Shown piece after piece: positions 24,966 to 33,078 of a DNA stretch of 64,000 nucleotides. A program made the position numbers and the translations under genes. Position 1 is the stretch's first letter; every line of letters begins with the position of its first letter. The notes below the pieces were generated by a model, which worked only from the letters and a program-made list of their open reading frames with translations, had not been told where the DNA came from and searched no databases. Origin of the DNA: an uncultured Candidatus Saccharibacteria bacterium (GTDB lineage: Bacteria; Patescibacteria; Saccharimonadia; Saccharimonadales; UBA4665); NCBI GenBank assembly GCA_946482575.1, contig CAMLRZ010000001.1, forward strand, positions 104,896 to 168,895, read 5' to 3'.

Positions 24966-25487
24966 ATGGCTCTAACTAAAGACCAAAAGAACCAAGTTGT
25001 CTCTGACGTTGCTGAAGCTTTGGCTAGCTCCAAGATGACCGTTGTGGCTGCCTACCCAGGCACTACTGTAAAGGCCATCCAGCAGCTCCGCCGCGATGCC
25101 CGTGAAAACGGCACAAGCGTTCGCGTTATCAAGAACCGCTTGGTAATCAAAGCTGTGCAACAAAACGACAACTTGAAAGATGTTGACGTAAGCGCTTTGA
25201 ACGGTCAGCTCCTCTACGCTTTTAACAGCGAAGATGAAGTTGCTCCAGCTCAAGCTCTCGCCAACTTCGCCAAGACAAACCCAAGCATCGTGTTTGTCGG
25301 CGCCATCAGTGCAGAAGGTAAATTCCTGAGCGCTGACGACGTAAAAGCCCTCGCAACATTGCCAGGCAAAGAGCAACTTATTGCTCAGGTTGTTGCAACC
25401 CTGCTATCACCAGTCAACGACGTTACCAACGCGCTTTCGGGCAACTTGCACGCGCTCTTGGACGGTGTTAAGGCTAAAGCAAGCTAA
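24966..25487 (+). CDS. rplJ: Ribosomal protein uL10
   Basis: It encodes 173 residues. The N-terminal rRNA-binding domain (SSKMTVVAAYPGTTVKAIQQLRRDARENG and VIKNRLVIKAV) and the C-terminal helix that holds L12 dimers are present. It is the base of the ribosomal stalk. It is preceded by a long leader with an attenuator and followed 28 bases later by rplL. Confidence 0.96.
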   Translation: MALTKDQKNQVVSDVAEALASSKMTVVAAYPGTTVKAIQQLRRDARENGTSVRVIKNRLVIKAVQQNDNLKDVDVSALNGQLLYAFNSEDEVAPAQALANFAKTNPSIVFVGAISAEGKFLSADDVKALATLPGKEQLIAQVVATLLSPVNDVTNALSGNLHALLDGVKAKAS

Positions 25488-25515
25488 TTTTTAATACAAG
25501 AGAAGGAATCACGAC

Positions 25516-25893
25516 ATGGCTGATTTGAAAAAACTCGCAGAAGACTTGACTAAGTTGACTGTACTTGAAGTAAACGAACTCAAGAACATCCTGAAGGATG
25601 AATACGGCATCGAGCCAGCTGCTGCAGCTGTTGCTGTTGCTGGTCCTGCTGCTGACGGCGGCGCTGCTGCTGAAGACGAGAAGAGCGAATTCGACGTTGT
25701 GTTGAAGGACGCTGGTGCTCAGAAGGTAGCTGTGATCAAGGCCGTTAAAGACCTGACCGGTCTTGGCCTTGGTGAAGCTAAAGCTATCGTTGACGGCGCT
25801 CCAAAGGCTGTCCTCGAAGCTGCTAAGAAAGACGACGCTGAAGCTGCCAAGAAAGCTCTTGAAGCTGCTGGCGCTACTGTTGAATTGGCCTAA
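25516..25893 (+). CDS. rplL: Ribosomal protein bL12
   Basis: It encodes 125 residues, normal length. The dimerisation domain ([20 protein letters not shown]), an Ala-rich hinge (about 37-55) and the factor-binding domain ([35 protein letters not shown]) are intact. The ATG follows AGAAGGAATC. A terminator comes next; rpoB is not downstream, unlike the usual arrangement. Confidence 0.97.
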   Translation: MADLKKLAEDLTKLTVLEVNELKNILKDEYGIEPAAAAVAVAGPAADGGAAAEDEKSEFDVVLKDAGAQKVAVIKAVKDLTGLGLGEAKAIVDGAPKAVLEAAKKDDAEAAKKALEAAGATVELA

Positions 25894-25933
25894 TAACTTC
25901 GGTTATTTTCGCTTTAACCTTGTTTGAAACCAA

Positions 25934-25966
25934 ACACCCGCCTAACGCAATCAGGCGGGTGTTTTT
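25934..25966 (+). terminator. terminator after rplL
   Basis: ACACCCGCCT and AGGCGGGTGT form a perfect 10-bp stem with a T run, ending the rplJL unit. Confidence 0.9.
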
Positions 25967-25998
25967 GTATGCGGAGTAGGGATCAGATGGGAGCGGGA

Positions 25999-26047
25999 GC
26001 GCGGGCGGAGGGAGAAGTCTCGAGGCTTCAAATCCCGCCGCCCGCGC
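25999..26047 (-). terminator. long GC-rich hairpin at the 3' end of a GC-rich gene
   Basis: GCGCGGGCGG (25999-26008) and CCGCCCGCGC (26038-26047) are perfect 10-bp arms, and the loop itself contains GAAG-CTCGAG-CTTC complementarity. There is no T tract on either side. It lies just after the stop of the minus-strand gene. Confidence 0.6.
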
Positions 26048-26064
26048 GTCTAGGGTGCCTGCGA

Positions 26065-26556
26065 TCAGGCAGCTACAACCGGGTTATCGGTGCGGCGCTT
26101 CTTCTTGGGTCGGCGCTGCTTTTTGTCCGGGGCGAGGACGGGCTTCGCGGCCGCTGCAGCAGCCAGGTGGATGGAGTTAAAGAGAGTGTCCACCGAGCAG
26201 CCATCCAGGTTGCCCTCCTGCGTGGTCGATTTTCCGTCAGCGGCGCATTTGCGAGCAGCCTCCTGCAACGGAGCTATTCGGTAGGCCAGCGATTTGCCCA
26301 CCAGCTCTTCGAATCGCGCCTGCAGCCCGTGAATGTCAGACGACGGCTTGACCAGCGTGACGCTCTTCTCCAGGAAATTGCAGACGATGTCAACGCCACC
26401 GTCCAGCAACTCTCGTCGGTAGGTGGAGCCCTCCCGGTTGTCACACACGTCAGCCAGCTTGCGAAGCAGAGCACGCGGGACATCCCAGAGTTTCACCGTG
26501 ACCTTGCACGGCTTATTCGGACCCTCCGGGGCGGCTACCGTTAGCGTTGCGCGCAT
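26065..26556 (-). CDS. hypothetical protein with basic tail (GC-rich unit)
   Basis: It encodes 163 residues, starting MRATLTVAAPEGPNKPCKV after GATGGGAGCG. A mixed alpha/beta body (KLWDVPRALLRKLADVCDN, LLDGGVDIVCNFLEK) is followed by an Ala stretch and a strongly basic tail (KKQRRPKKKRRTDN) suited to nucleic acid or surface binding. It is not recognised. Codon use is G/C-ending and the stop is TGA, unlike rplL upstream. A plus-strand frame covers the same bases but lacks a ribosome site. Confidence 0.55.
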   Translation of the reverse strand: MRATLTVAAPEGPNKPCKVTVKLWDVPRALLRKLADVCDNREGSTYRRELLDGGVDIVCNFLEKSVTLVKPSSDIHGLQARFEELVGKSLAYRIAPLQEAARKCAADGKSTTQEGNLDGCSVDTLFNSIHLAAAAAAKPVLAPDKKQRRPKKKRRTDNPVVAA

Positions 26557-26574
26557 AACGCTCCCATCTGTCGT

Positions 26575-26616
26575 GCAGCACAAATTTGCGCTGCGGGTAA
26601 TCCTTGAATGGATTAC
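26575..26616 (-). promoter_or_regulatory. two adjacent inverted repeats upstream of 26556
   Basis: A 20-bp near-palindrome (26575-26594, core CAAATTTG, one mismatched pair) lies next to GTAATCC/GGATTAC (26597-26616). A TATAGA-like box lies just upstream at about 26630. These could be operators or leader hairpins for the GC-rich gene. Confidence 0.45.
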
Positions 26617-26766
26617 ACCTATTGTTCTATACTGGTAGAAATAGGTCAACACCGGCCAAGTTATCCACAAGTTTGGATATTATTTTTGACTTGGCTTTGC
26701 AAACGTGATAGTTTTATGAGTAAGTGTATCCAAACAAACACTGCAGAGAGACTTAGAGAGAAAAAT

Positions 26767-27276
26767 ATGGCAGACGTACCAGAGAAACAAATCAAACGAC
26801 TCCGAGCACTAATCCAGGAAGCCGAGACAAACTTGGCTGCCGCTAATGAGTTATTGATTAGCCTCGTCGGCGACGATGAAAAAATTACCCCTGTGGTAAA
26901 AGACGACACACTCGGCAAGATTATCGAGGGTGTTTTTGACGGCCAAAACATGGCCGGTTCTGACGGTAAAACATATCCTGTTCCAGCAAACTACGCCAGC
27001 AAATCAAAGCTGGTGCAGGGCGACATCCTTAAACTGACTATTGCTGATGACGGTGCATTTTTGTACAAGCAAATTGGCCCAATTCCACGCAAGCAAGTAG
27101 TGGGGCAGCTCAAATTAGAGAACGGCCATTACTTTGTAGAAGTTGGCGACCACAACTACCGCGTACTGCTCGCTAGCGTTACCTACTTTAAGGCCAAGCC
27201 AGGCGACCAGGTCAGCGTAAACGTTCCCGAAGACGACAGCAACGCCGAATGGGCTGCGCTGGAAGCCGCACTGTAA
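26767..27276 (+). CDS. conserved-looking hypothetical protein
   Basis: It encodes 169 residues. An N-terminal coiled-coil segment (EKQIKRLRALIQEAETNLAAANELL) is followed by a beta-rich domain with KTYPVPANYASKSKLVQGDILKL, which looks like a small barrel. It is not assigned. TTGACT and a weak -10 lie about 50-80 bases upstream; the ATG follows AGAGAGA. An in-frame ATG at 26716 is an alternative. A terminator follows, so it is probably monocistronic. Confidence 0.7.
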   Translation: MADVPEKQIKRLRALIQEAETNLAAANELLISLVGDDEKITPVVKDDTLGKIIEGVFDGQNMAGSDGKTYPVPANYASKSKLVQGDILKLTIADDGAFLYKQIGPIPRKQVVGQLKLENGHYFVEVGDHNYRVLLASVTYFKAKPGDQVSVNVPEDDSNAEWAALEAAL

Positions 27277-27294
27277 AGGCAAACGACAAAGCCA

Positions 27295-27320
27295 GAACTC
27301 GCCCCGGCGAGTTCTTTTTT
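27295..27320 (+). terminator. terminator before dnaX
   Basis: GAACTCGCC and GGCGAGTTC form a 9-bp stem with a CC loop and six T. Confidence 0.9.
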
Positions 27321-27364
27321 ATACAACATACAAAGTAGCCTAAACCGCGTATAATAAAACGCAT

Positions 27365-29071
27365 ATGGGGAAGGCGTTATACCGAACATACCGTTCTAAA
27401 AAGCTGTCTGAAATTGTCGGACAGGAGCACATCACAACCGCGCTCAACAACGCGCTCAAAAGTGGTGCCATTAGTCATGCGTATCTGTTTACGGGGCCTC
27501 GCGGTGTAGGCAAGACCAGTATCGCCCGCATTCTGGCACACGAAATTAACGGCTTGCCGTACAGCGATGACGCAACCCACCTAGATATTATCGAGATTGA
27601 TGCCGCCAGCAACCGCCGGATTGACGAGATTCGCGACTTGCGCGACAAAGTGCACATTGCGCCCACCAGCGCAAAGTACAAAGTGTATATCATCGACGAG
27701 GTGCACATGCTGACGCGTGAAGCCTTTAACGCGTTGCTAAAGACGCTTGAGGAGCCGCCGGCACATGCTGTGTTTATTTTGGCCACCACCGAGGCGCACA
27801 AACTGCCCGAAACCATCATCAGCCGCACGCAGCGATTTGCCTTCAAGCCCGTTAATTTAGGCAAAGTGGCCGAACACCTTAAATCTATCGCCAAAAAAGA
27901 AAAGATTTCTATTGATGACGACGCCTTAACTATGATTGCCGCCCACGGCGAGGGCAGCTTCCGCGACAGCATTAGCTTGCTTGATCAAGCTCGCAGCATT
28001 GGACACAAAGTTACGGCCGCTGACGTAGAATCCTTGCTGGGAATGGCGCCCGCCGAACTTGTGACCGCTGTTTTGCAGCACGTCGCATCACACGATGCGG
28101 CCAGCGTTGTTCAAACCCTAACCCAACTCTACAACCAGGGCAGTGATCCTGCGCAAATTGCCAAGCAGCTCAGCGCACAACTCCGCGACCAACTGCTGGC
28201 GGGGCATGTGATATTGCCGCGCGAACATCTTATTACATTGCTAACCAAGTTATTGAATGTTGCTGGGGCTAGCGATGCACGAGTCCTCCTGGAGATCACA
28301 CTGCTTGATATCGCGCTTGCTGGCACGCCAGAACCCACCGTAACGCTTATTCCTCCTGCCAAACCAAACAAACCCACTCCGATCAAAACCGCTGCCGATC
28401 CCACGCTTCCGCCTACCGACGCAGACTCGGGCGGGTTGCCTTCGGCAAATCCCTCGCTAGCGCAGGTAGACTCACGCACTGCACCCGTTGCGGGTGGCAC
28501 GGATGGAGGGGCACCCGGCGCGCCGCAGCCGTCAGGCGAGCACGACGGGGAGGTATCCATGAGTGACAGGACCCGCACTCCTGAGTTGGTAGGCGGAAGC
28601 ACAGGGGAGGTATCCATGAGTGACAGGACCCGCACCGAGAAAGCGGGCGAGCTCGATCAAGCTGCATGGTCAGCAGCGTTAGCTATTATCAAAAAAGGTC
28701 ACAGCACACTGTATAGCTTTTTGCGTACAGCTGAGCTACAAAACACCGAGGGCACGCTAACACTTATTGTGGGCACCGCCTTCAACAAAAAAATCATCAC
28801 CAAAAGCGAGAACAAAAAAATCATTGGCCAAGCAATCAGTACAATCGTTGGCCATGACGTCGCTTTTGAGTGCAAAATTGGCAAGGTAAAACCCGTTGCA
28901 CCCAGTGCACCCGACGGCGAAATAACCCACGCTGTTGCGGCTCCAAACGTTAGCGAGCCGCCGGCCGGCGAGCAAGACTATTACGCCGAGCAAGCCGACC
29001 AAGAGGCTGCCAAGCGCCCGATCTCAACCGTAAGTAATATTTTTGGCGGCGGCGAGCTGCTACAATCCTAA
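27365..29071 (+). CDS. dnaX: DNA polymerase III gamma/tau subunit
   Basis: It encodes 568 residues. The clamp-loader AAA+ core is clear: GQEHITTALNNAL, Walker A GPRGVGKTSIAR, DAASNRRIDEIRDLRD, Walker B YIIDEVHML and sensor FILATTEAHKLPETI. The four-Cys zinc module normally found after Walker A is absent. A long Pro/Gly-rich linker (about 330-430) carries a duplicated GEVSMSDRTRT segment, then a C-terminal domain. TATAAT (27350-27355) lies nine bases before the ATG. It loads the sliding clamp. dnaB follows six bases after its stop. Confidence 0.95.
   Translation: MGKALYRTYRSKKLSEIVGQEHITTALNNALKSGAISHAYLFTGPRGVGKTSIARILAHEINGLPYSDDATHLDIIEIDAASNRRIDEIRDLRDKVHIAPTSAKYKVYIIDEVHMLTREAFNALLKTLEEPPAHAVFILATTEAHKLPETIISRTQRFAFKPVNLGKVAEHLKSIAKKEKISIDDDALTMIAAHGEGSFRDSISLLDQARSIGHKVTAADVESLLGMAPAELVTAVLQHVASHDAASVVQTLTQLYNQGSDPAQIAKQLSAQLRDQLLAGHVILPREHLITLLTKLLNVAGASDARVLLEITLLDIALAGTPEPTVTLIPPAKPNKPTPIKTAADPTLPPTDADSGGLPSANPSLAQVDSRTAPVAGGTDGGAPGAPQPSGEHDGEVSMSDRTRTPELVGGSTGEVSMSDRTRTEKAGELDQAAWSAALAIIKKGHSTLYSFLRTAELQNTEGTLTLIVGTAFNKKIITKSENKKIIGQAISTIVGHDVAFECKIGKVKPVAPSAPDGEITHAVAAPNVSEPPAGEQDYYAEQADQEAAKRPISTVSNIFGGGELLQS
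28547..28635 (+). repeat. two perfect 32-bp direct repeats inside dnaX
   Basis: The 32-bp sequence at 28547-28578 recurs at 28604-28635, offset 57 bases. Each copy includes GGGGAGG, five bases, then an in-frame ATG, so each is also a good internal ribosome site. They encode GEVSMSDRTRT in the linker of DnaX. Confidence 0.9.
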
Positions 29072-29077
29072 TAACCG

Positions 29078-30439
29078 ATGGACAATTCACGATCAACAAA
29101 TCAACAACCCCAAAACCTCGAGGCCGAGGCCAGTTTATTGGGTGCCGTGCTTATTGACGGGGACGCACTCGTAAAAATTGCCGACAGTATTACAGCACAA
29201 GATTTCTTTGACACAAGGCACCAGCGCATCTTTGAGGCCGTAGCGCAACTGTACGAAAAGCGTAGCCCTATTGACGTACTTACGCTAGCCGACCAGCTAA
29301 AGGGCAACGGCTTTCTAGAGATGATCGGTGGACCAGCCTATTTGACCGAGCTGACCAACTTTGTGCCAACTGCCGCGCACATCGAACAATATGCCGATAT
29401 CGTCGCCCAAAAAGCGGTGCGTCGTCGCCTGATCAAAACCAGTAAAGAACTTACCACTCTTGGTTATGACGAGACCAAAGCCATCAAGGAGCTAATCGAA
29501 GAGGCGGAGGCTAACTTATTTGAGGTCAGCCAGCAACACGTAAAGCAAACCATCACCAGTATCGAAGACGTACTGGCCGAAAGTTTTGAACGCTTTGACG
29601 ACCTCCACAAAGATAAGAATAAAGTTCGCGGCATTCCCACAGGCTTTCGCGACATGGATGACATTCTGGCTGGTTTGCAGCGATCTGACTTGTTTATTTT
29701 GGCGGCTCGGCCTTCTATGGGTAAGACCGCATTTTCGCTGAGCCTTGCACATAACGTAGCCGTACAGGCCAAAGAACCAGTGCTCATTTTTAGTCTCGAA
29801 ATGAGCAAAGAGCAGCTTGTTGACCGTTTATTAGCAATGGAGTCAGGCGTGGATGCTTGGGCGTTACGCACCGGAAACCTCACCGATGCCGATTTTGAAA
29901 AGCTCGGGCAGGCCATGGGAACGCTCAGCGAGGCCAAGATTTTTATTGATGATACGCCGGGTCTTACCGTTAGCGACCTACGCACCAAAGCGCGCCGTGA
30001 GTCGCACAAGCAACAGCTGGGCTTGATTATTGTGGACTACTTACAGCTGATGAGCGGTGGTAGCAAGTTTAGTAATGGCGATAACCGCGTGAACGAAATC
30101 TCTGAAATTTCGCGTGGACTCAAAAGCATTGCCCGCGAGCTAAACGTACCGCTTATTGCATTGTCACAGCTCAGCCGTTCCGTAGAAAACCGCAAACCGC
30201 AGATCCCGCAGCTAGCCGACCTTCGCGAATCAGGTTCTATTGAGCAAGACGCCGACGTGGTGGCGTTTATCTACCGCGAAGATTATTACAACCCGGAATC
30301 TGACCGCAAAAATCTTATGGACATTCTGATCAAGAAACATCGTAACGGTGCTACCGGTGGCGTTGAGCTTTTCTTTGATCGCGATAAGCAACGTATTCGC
30401 ACACTAGACACCAAACGCGCGCATCCATTCGCTGAATAG
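29078..30439 (+). CDS. dnaB: Replicative DNA helicase DnaB
   Basis: It encodes 453 residues. The N-terminal DnaG-binding helical domain (NLEAEASLLGAVLIDGDAL) and the RecA-like motor (LAARPSMGKTAFSLS, FSLEMSKEQLVDRLL, LIIVDYLQLM, ALSQLSRSVENR, LRESGSIEQDADVV) are complete. It unwinds DNA ahead of the polymerase. A TACAAT inside the end of dnaX lies about 11 bases before its ATG, so it may have its own leaderless transcript. No intein is seen. Confidence 0.96.
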   Translation: MDNSRSTNQQPQNLEAEASLLGAVLIDGDALVKIADSITAQDFFDTRHQRIFEAVAQLYEKRSPIDVLTLADQLKGNGFLEMIGGPAYLTELTNFVPTAAHIEQYADIVAQKAVRRRLIKTSKELTTLGYDETKAIKELIEEAEANLFEVSQQHVKQTITSIEDVLAESFERFDDLHKDKNKVRGIPTGFRDMDDILAGLQRSDLFILAARPSMGKTAFSLSLAHNVAVQAKEPVLIFSLEMSKEQLVDRLLAMESGVDAWALRTGNLTDADFEKLGQAMGTLSEAKIFIDDTPGLTVSDLRTKARRESHKQQLGLIIVDYLQLMSGGSKFSNGDNRVNEISEISRGLKSIARELNVPLIALSQLSRSVENRKPQIPQLADLRESGSIEQDADVVAFIYREDYYNPESDRKNLMDILIKKHRNGATGGVELFFDRDKQRIRTLDTKRAHPFAE

Positions 30440-30459
30440 GGCATGGTATACTAATACTA

Positions 30460-31647
30460 ATGAAGGCCGCAATCTCCCGTTTTCGCAGTTATTTCAGGAG
30501 CAACTGGCAGACCGTATCAGCGTACGGAGCGCTTTTTGTGGGTGCGGCCATATTGCTGCTTGGGCGCCTTGGCAGCCTGACGGGCGGCTATAGCAGTAAC
30601 GAAAAAGCTACTTTAACTGCCAGCTCAAGCGTTCACGCTATCTGGGACAAATTATTTGATGCGCCATTTTATGCAGTCGTGCATGTTTTAACCTATCTGA
30701 CACCACACGACCTTTTGGCTACCAGGCTGGCTAGCGCGCTTGTTGCCTGGGTAGGATTAGTACTGTTTTGCGTATTAGCCTACCGCTGGTTTGGAACGCG
30801 AGCTGCTATTATGGGCACCATCTTGTTTGGCTGCTCTAGCTGGTTTTTGCACGTAGGGCGCTTGGGCGTACCACAGGTAATGTTCTTGGGTGTTATCGCC
30901 CTAGTGGCGTGTGGTGTGTGGATCCGAGAAAAACGAGCAGGGTTAGCTGTTATTCTGGGATTAACACTGGCTGGTGGACTTTTGTACACACCAGGCATGG
31001 TCTGGTTCGTGGTGCTGGGCTTGATCTGGCAGTGGAAGCATATTGACGCTGCTTTTAGACAACACTTAGGCTCGGTTACTATTGGTGCTGCTATCTTTTT
31101 GGCTACATTAGTACCGTTGGCGTGGCGTTTTTATCACACGCCCAGCCTTATCAAAACCTGGTTGCAGCTACCCGCAGACTGGAGCCAGCCACTGCATTTC
31201 TTGCACAACCTGATTGACATACCGTTGGCCTTCTTTGTCCGTAGCCCAGTCAACCCCGAACAGTGGCTTGGCAATTTAGCGATTTTAGACATCTTTAACA
31301 TTATTATGTGCGCGCTGGGCGCCTACATTTTCTGTAAATACTTCAAGCTGGCACGCGTGCGCTTGGTTGTGGGCTTGGCAGTTGTAGGCTCAATTGTAAT
31401 CGCTATTACCGGCACCGTTCCACTCACCGCTTTAGTGCCGTTTGCTTTTATGGTGATTACGGCAGGCGCCGATTACGTACTGGAGGTGTGGCTGCACGTG
31501 TTTCCGCGCAACCCATTGGCGCGATGGCTGGGCATCGGGTTATTTGGCTTGGTAATTGCCATGGCGTGCACGTACAACCTTCGGTCGTACTTTGTTGCAT
31601 GGCCGCAAAGTACCGCCACGCGTGACATATTTACGCTTCACGACTAA
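30460..31647 (+). CDS. GT39/ArnT-like membrane glycosyltransferase
   Basis: It encodes 395 residues with about nine to ten hydrophobic segments. The N-terminal loop after the first span has GGYSSNEKATLTAS, matching the acidic luminal loop of dolichyl/polyprenyl-phosphate mannosyl- or ArnT-type transferases. It is shorter than typical members (around 500), with no large C-terminal exterior domain. It would transfer sugars from a lipid carrier to a surface acceptor. TATACT lies seven bases before the ATG, a leaderless layout. Confidence 0.65.
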   Translation: MKAAISRFRSYFRSNWQTVSAYGALFVGAAILLLGRLGSLTGGYSSNEKATLTASSSVHAIWDKLFDAPFYAVVHVLTYLTPHDLLATRLASALVAWVGLVLFCVLAYRWFGTRAAIMGTILFGCSSWFLHVGRLGVPQVMFLGVIALVACGVWIREKRAGLAVILGLTLAGGLLYTPGMVWFVVLGLIWQWKHIDAAFRQHLGSVTIGAAIFLATLVPLAWRFYHTPSLIKTWLQLPADWSQPLHFLHNLIDIPLAFFVRSPVNPEQWLGNLAILDIFNIIMCALGAYIFCKYFKLARVRLVVGLAVVGSIVIAITGTVPLTALVPFAFMVITAGADYVLEVWLHVFPRNPLARWLGIGLFGLVIAMACTYNLRSYFVAWPQSTATRDIFTLHD

Positions 31648-31697
31648 ACGAGCATAATCTGTTACAATAAATACGTTACAAGAGACAAGGAGACAAC

Positions 31698-31991
31698 ATG
31701 AGTCGTTTTGACCAGGCTAAAATGCTGATGAAAGTTAAGAAAATCCAGAAAGAGCTGCAAAAGCAGATCATTACCGTCGAGAAGGGTGATGGCGCTGTTC
31801 GCGTTGAAATCACCGGTGAACAAAAAATTAAAAAAGTTCACATTGACCCCGACCAAGTTGACCTGGACGACATCGGTCAACTGGAACGTTGGATTGAAGA
31901 CGCTGTAAAAGAAGCTATCTCTGAAAGTCAAAAAGTTGCCGCCGAAAAAATGCAGCCAATGATGGGCGCATTGGGCGATCTCGGTTTATAG
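31698..31991 (+). CDS. ybaB: YbaB/EbfC nucleoid-associated protein
   Basis: It encodes 97 residues. The family pattern is present: MLMKVKKIQKELQ at the N-terminus, VRVEITGEQKIKKVHIDP in the middle and a C-terminal helical part ending in a Met-rich stretch (KMQPMMGALGDL). It binds DNA as a tweezer-like dimer. AAGGAGACAAC precedes the ATG. Its usual partners dnaX and recR flank it at a distance and directly. Confidence 0.93.
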   Translation: MSRFDQAKMLMKVKKIQKELQKQIITVEKGDGAVRVEITGEQKIKKVHIDPDQVDLDDIGQLERWIEDAVKEAISESQKVAAEKMQPMMGALGDLGL

Positions 31992-32000
31992 TCTTAGTAT

Positions 32001-32606
32001 ATGCAAATCCTGCCGCCTGCACTGACCGATGTTATTGATGCGCTTGCCAAACTGCCCGGCGTAGGGCCTCGCACTGCCGAACGATACGCTTATTTTTTGA
32101 TGCGTGCCGATGTAGCAAAGTCCAAAAGCTTAGCCAGCGCGCTCAATCAATTGCATGACGGCATTGGCTACTGCAAAAAAACATTTGCGTTGGTGCCGGC
32201 GGGTCAGGATCTGTCTAATTTATATACCGACCCACGCCGCGATAAAACGGTAGTGGCCGTGGTGGCTGAACCATTCGACATTGTAGCCCTGGAAAAAACC
32301 AATCAGTTCCATGGTACGTATCATGTGTTGGGTGGCTTGGTGTCACCAATTGACGGCGTAGGGCCTGAGCAGTTACACATCAACGAACTTGTGCAGCGCA
32401 TTGACGAAGACAATGTGGAAGAAATTATTTTGGCAACTAATGCCAGTGTAGAAGGCGAATCCACCGCACTGTACATTCAGCAGCAGATCGGCGATCGTCC
32501 TGTAAAAGTCACGCGCTTGGCACGTGGATTGCCTATCGGTGTTGACTTGGAGTATGCTGATCAGATTACCTTAGGTCGCGCGCTCGAAGGCCGACAGGCT
32601 CTCTAG
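32001..32606 (+). CDS. recR: RecR recombination mediator with degenerate zinc finger
   Basis: It encodes 201 residues. The helix-hairpin-helix (LAKLPGVGPRTAERYAYFLM) and Toprim region (VVAVVAEPFDIVALEKT, FHGTYHVLGG, LATNASVEGESTALYI) are normal. The zinc-finger segment reads GYCKKTFALVPAGQDLSNLYTDPRR: aligned to the usual C..C...C..C only one Cys remains. RecR with RecO/RecF loads RecA at gaps. TATAGT ends eight bases before the ATG. Confidence 0.95.
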   Translation: MQILPPALTDVIDALAKLPGVGPRTAERYAYFLMRADVAKSKSLASALNQLHDGIGYCKKTFALVPAGQDLSNLYTDPRRDKTVVAVVAEPFDIVALEKTNQFHGTYHVLGGLVSPIDGVGPEQLHINELVQRIDEDNVEEIILATNASVEGESTALYIQQQIGDRPVKVTRLARGLPIGVDLEYADQITLGRALEGRQAL

Positions 32607-32651
32607 ATCCTCTCCGCAGACCACAACCGTGGTTATGGGCTTCGGAGAGGG

Positions 32652-32735
32652 ACGAGGGCGGTTCGGCAGAAGGTGGCCATGCTGGCCAGTTTGCCGCCAA
32701 ACCGCCGCTCGTCGGGTGAATGACCTCTGAGGTCA
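32652..32735. terminator. complex inverted repeats between convergent genes
   Basis: A hairpin with arms ACGAG/CTCGT and GCGGTT/AACCGC (32652-32712) is followed by the perfect palindrome TGACCTCTGAGGTCA near 32720-32734. Upstream, CCTCTCCG and CGGAGAGG (about 32610-32650) form another stem. They separate recR from the minus-strand GC-rich genes and lack T tracts. Confidence 0.5.
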
Positions 32736-32745
32736 TGAAGGGGAT

Positions 32746-33069
32746 TTACTCGGCGAGAGTGTCAGACTGGGAGAGCTTCGCGAGCTCCGTTTGGACGTGA
32801 GCGATCACGGCGTGGGCGATGGGCCCGTACCGGAAGTTGTCGATCGCCGGAATTGCCGATCGCTTGTTCAGGTTCCATGCGCCTATGCGGTAGCGCAGCT
32901 CGTACACGAATTTCCAGGGCTTGTAGCCTGCGATCCATTCGAGCTTGGTGCACGACATGAACATGACGATCACGGCGCGCTCGGTTTTGTTCAGCCCACA
33001 CGGCGACTCGCTGTCAATGGGCAGGCACAGCAGTGCCTTGCGGGTGGCAGGAATTGCGCGTTTTCTCAC
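32746..33069 (-). CDS. hypothetical protein (GC-rich unit)
   Basis: It encodes about 107 residues starting at GTG 33069 after TAGGAGGTGATC (a consensus ribosome site). It is basic at the start (VRKRAIPATRKALL), then mixed (WIAGYKPWKFVYELRYRIGAWNLNKRSA), with no signal peptide. It is not recognised. It follows the gene ending at 33079 by nine bases and is surely in the same operon. Codon use is G/C-ending. Confidence 0.6.
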   Translation of the reverse strand: MRKRAIPATRKALLCLPIDSESPCGLNKTERAVIVMFMSCTKLEWIAGYKPWKFVYELRYRIGAWNLNKRSAIPAIDNFRYGPIAHAVIAHVQTELAKLSQSDTLAE

Positions 33070-33078
33070 GATCACCTC

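Noticed and set aside
25924..26544. Plus-strand open frame over the GC-rich unit
   Set aside because: It runs through the rplL terminator and the long hairpin, has no ribosome site, and overlaps a minus-strand frame with a Shine-Dalgarno, a TGA stop and protein-like composition.
26661..26669. Perfect DnaA box TTATCCACA near dnaX/dnaB, suggesting an origin
   Set aside because: Only one clear copy was noticed; one such 9-mer is expected by chance in a window this size. There is no cluster, no dnaA or dnaN, and no AT-rich unwinding region beside it.
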